Shown here: in pieces, positions 34,039 to 34,956 of the stretch
How positions within the stretch are numbered: the first letter of the stretch is position 1
Layout of the letters: the number at the start of each line of letters is the position of its first letter
The notes under the pieces: model-generated
What the model was told of the DNA's origin: nothing
Databases searched by the model: none
Seen by the model: only the letters and a program-made list of their open reading frames with translations
Position numbers and translations under genes: made by a program
Assembly: GCA_009731375.1 (NCBI GenBank)
Contig: BJOX01000112.1
Span: 388,731 to 423,686, forward strand
Origin: Paulinella micropora
Taxonomy: Eukaryota; Cercozoa; Imbricatea; Euglyphida
Direction of reading: 5' to 3'
Length of the DNA stretch: 34,956 nucleotides

Positions 34039-34956
34039 CACTATTCGTTTGCATGTCAAGAAAGGAGTGAATATGATGGGACTAAGCAAGGAGGAGAAGC
34101 AATCAGTGTATTCTCGCTCAAACGAGTGTGTGGAGGTTCTGAAATATACACTGACAGGACACGAAACGTTAAGGGAGTTGAAAGAATTGATGAAGGAAAA
34201 GAAGAAGACAACAGATCCAGGCTACTGTGAATACAAGGAGAAGGTGGATGCTTTCGCAGAGAAAGTGACGAAACCACTGAAAGACAGGATCAGGGAGGCA
34301 GCTGCACTTGCAGCACGTGAACAGAGACAAGCATACGAGCTAAAGTGTGAACAAGAACGAAAGAAACCAAGAGCTCAAAAACATTCGAACAGGAGTGGTA
34401 AGAAAAAAAAGACAGCAGGACGAGTAGCAGCCCCACCTCAGGTGACAACAAGTGTGACATCTTGCAAAAGGTGGATAAGTAAGTTTCGTAACTCTGCTGC
34501 TAAATCTGATGCTTCTGCTTCTGCTTCTTCCTCTCGACCGATTGCTTCTTTCTTGATGAACACTTGCTCTTCTTCTTCGTCTTCTTCTTCTTCTTCTTCT
34601 TCTTCTTCTTCTTCTTCTTCTTCTTCTTCTTCTTCTTCTTCTTCTTCTTCTTCTTCTTCTTCTTCTTCTTCTTCTTCTTTCTCTTCCACCTCTTCCTCCT
34701 CTTCATCCTCTACCTCCTCTTCCTCCCCTTCCTCCCCTTCTTCTTCTTTCTCTTCATCCTCTTCATCCTCTTCATCCTCTTCCTCTTCCTTTTCATCTTC
34801 CTCCTCTTCGTTTTCCTCGTCTTCGTCGTCGTTCTCTTCTTCTTCTTCTTCTTCTTCTTCTTCTTCTTCTTCTTCTTCTTCTTCTTCTTCTTCTTCTTCT
34901 TCTTCTTCTTCTTCTTCTTCTTCTTCTTCTTCTTCTTCTTCTTCTTCTTCTTCTTC
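34039..34956 (+). CDS. Plus-strand gene, exon i (runs off the window)
   Basis: Acceptor 'TTGTCTACAACAG' after a pyrimidine-rich stretch. It completes an Asn codon and continues open to the edge (about 305 codons), so the end is missing. It reads TIRLHVKKGVNMMGLSKEEK, then QSVYSRSNECVEVLKYTL, a long charged helical part (LRELKELMKEKKK..., AAALAAREQRQAYELKCEQE) and a basic cluster near 34380-34415 (KHSNRSGKKKKTAGR) that could be a nuclear localisation signal. From 34568 the frame is polyserine (TCT/TCC), with some Thr, Pro and Phe, up to the last base. The same frame is open upstream to 33935, so a slightly longer exon is possible. The RLxVK...LSxEEK pattern recalls the second half of an MRG domain. 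Confidence 0.65.

Noticed and set aside
34438-34706. Minus-strand polyglutamate or polylysine frames
   Set aside because: Antisense of the polyserine tract of the plus-strand gene.

Overview
This is eukaryotic DNA, dominated by simple repeats. Well over half of the readable bases are microsatellites: (TATC)n/(GATA)n, (TATG)n, (AAGT)n, the pentamer TTATG, (CT)n/(GA)n, (CAA)n/(GAA)n, (GT)n and (AAAT)n. Thirteen N runs interrupt it, several of them beside poly-C or poly-G. The coding sequence lies in short exons with GT-AG borders, separated by introns filled with repeats. Spliced genes, a tRNA-like SINE head and ankyrin exons of animal type suggest an animal or close relative. The sequence alone does not place the species. 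Most long open frames here are translations of microsatellites and are not genes.

Left part (1 to about 17.55 kb): a minus-strand ankyrin-repeat gene starts with an ATG at 17547 and can be followed leftward through eight exons to a stop at 4349-4351. All borders are phase 0. Three exons are exactly 99 nt, and each encodes one 33-residue ankyrin repeat. Exons 3 and 4 (14601-14699 and 10687-10785) lie in two copies of one duplicated cassette. Each cassette carries an array of a 147-148 bp satellite just upstream (in gene sense) of its exon. Exon 5 looks half eaten by a microsatellite. The introns also hold three families of short dispersed elements. Two of these have a fixed end that always runs into TATC/GATA repeats, as if the microsatellite were their tail. 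Two copies stand head to head and form a perfect 66-bp hairpin.

Middle part (17.55 to 26.5 kb): no gene was found. It holds a trinucleotide block of about 1 kb, then TATG/AAGT/TTATG arrays with two short unit families embedded in them, and a roughly 2.1-kb tandem duplication whose copies each contain an N gap of about 500 and a 22-bp perfect palindrome.

Right part (26.5 to 35 kb): a likely first coding exon on the minus strand (26979-27098, strong Kozak context and GTGAGT donor) faces a multi-exon plus-strand gene. That gene can be traced from about 29.8 kb to the right edge. Exon phases join without a break if the acceptor of the fourth exon is taken at 32495. The protein has a helical N-terminal part, a long serine-rich insert encoded by expanded TCT/TCC repeats, and a basic, lysine-rich C-terminal part that enters a second polyserine tract running off the window. 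By eye, three stretches recall the chromo-barrel plus MRG layout of MSL3-type chromatin proteins. This is a hypothesis from remembered family patterns and has not been tested by search.
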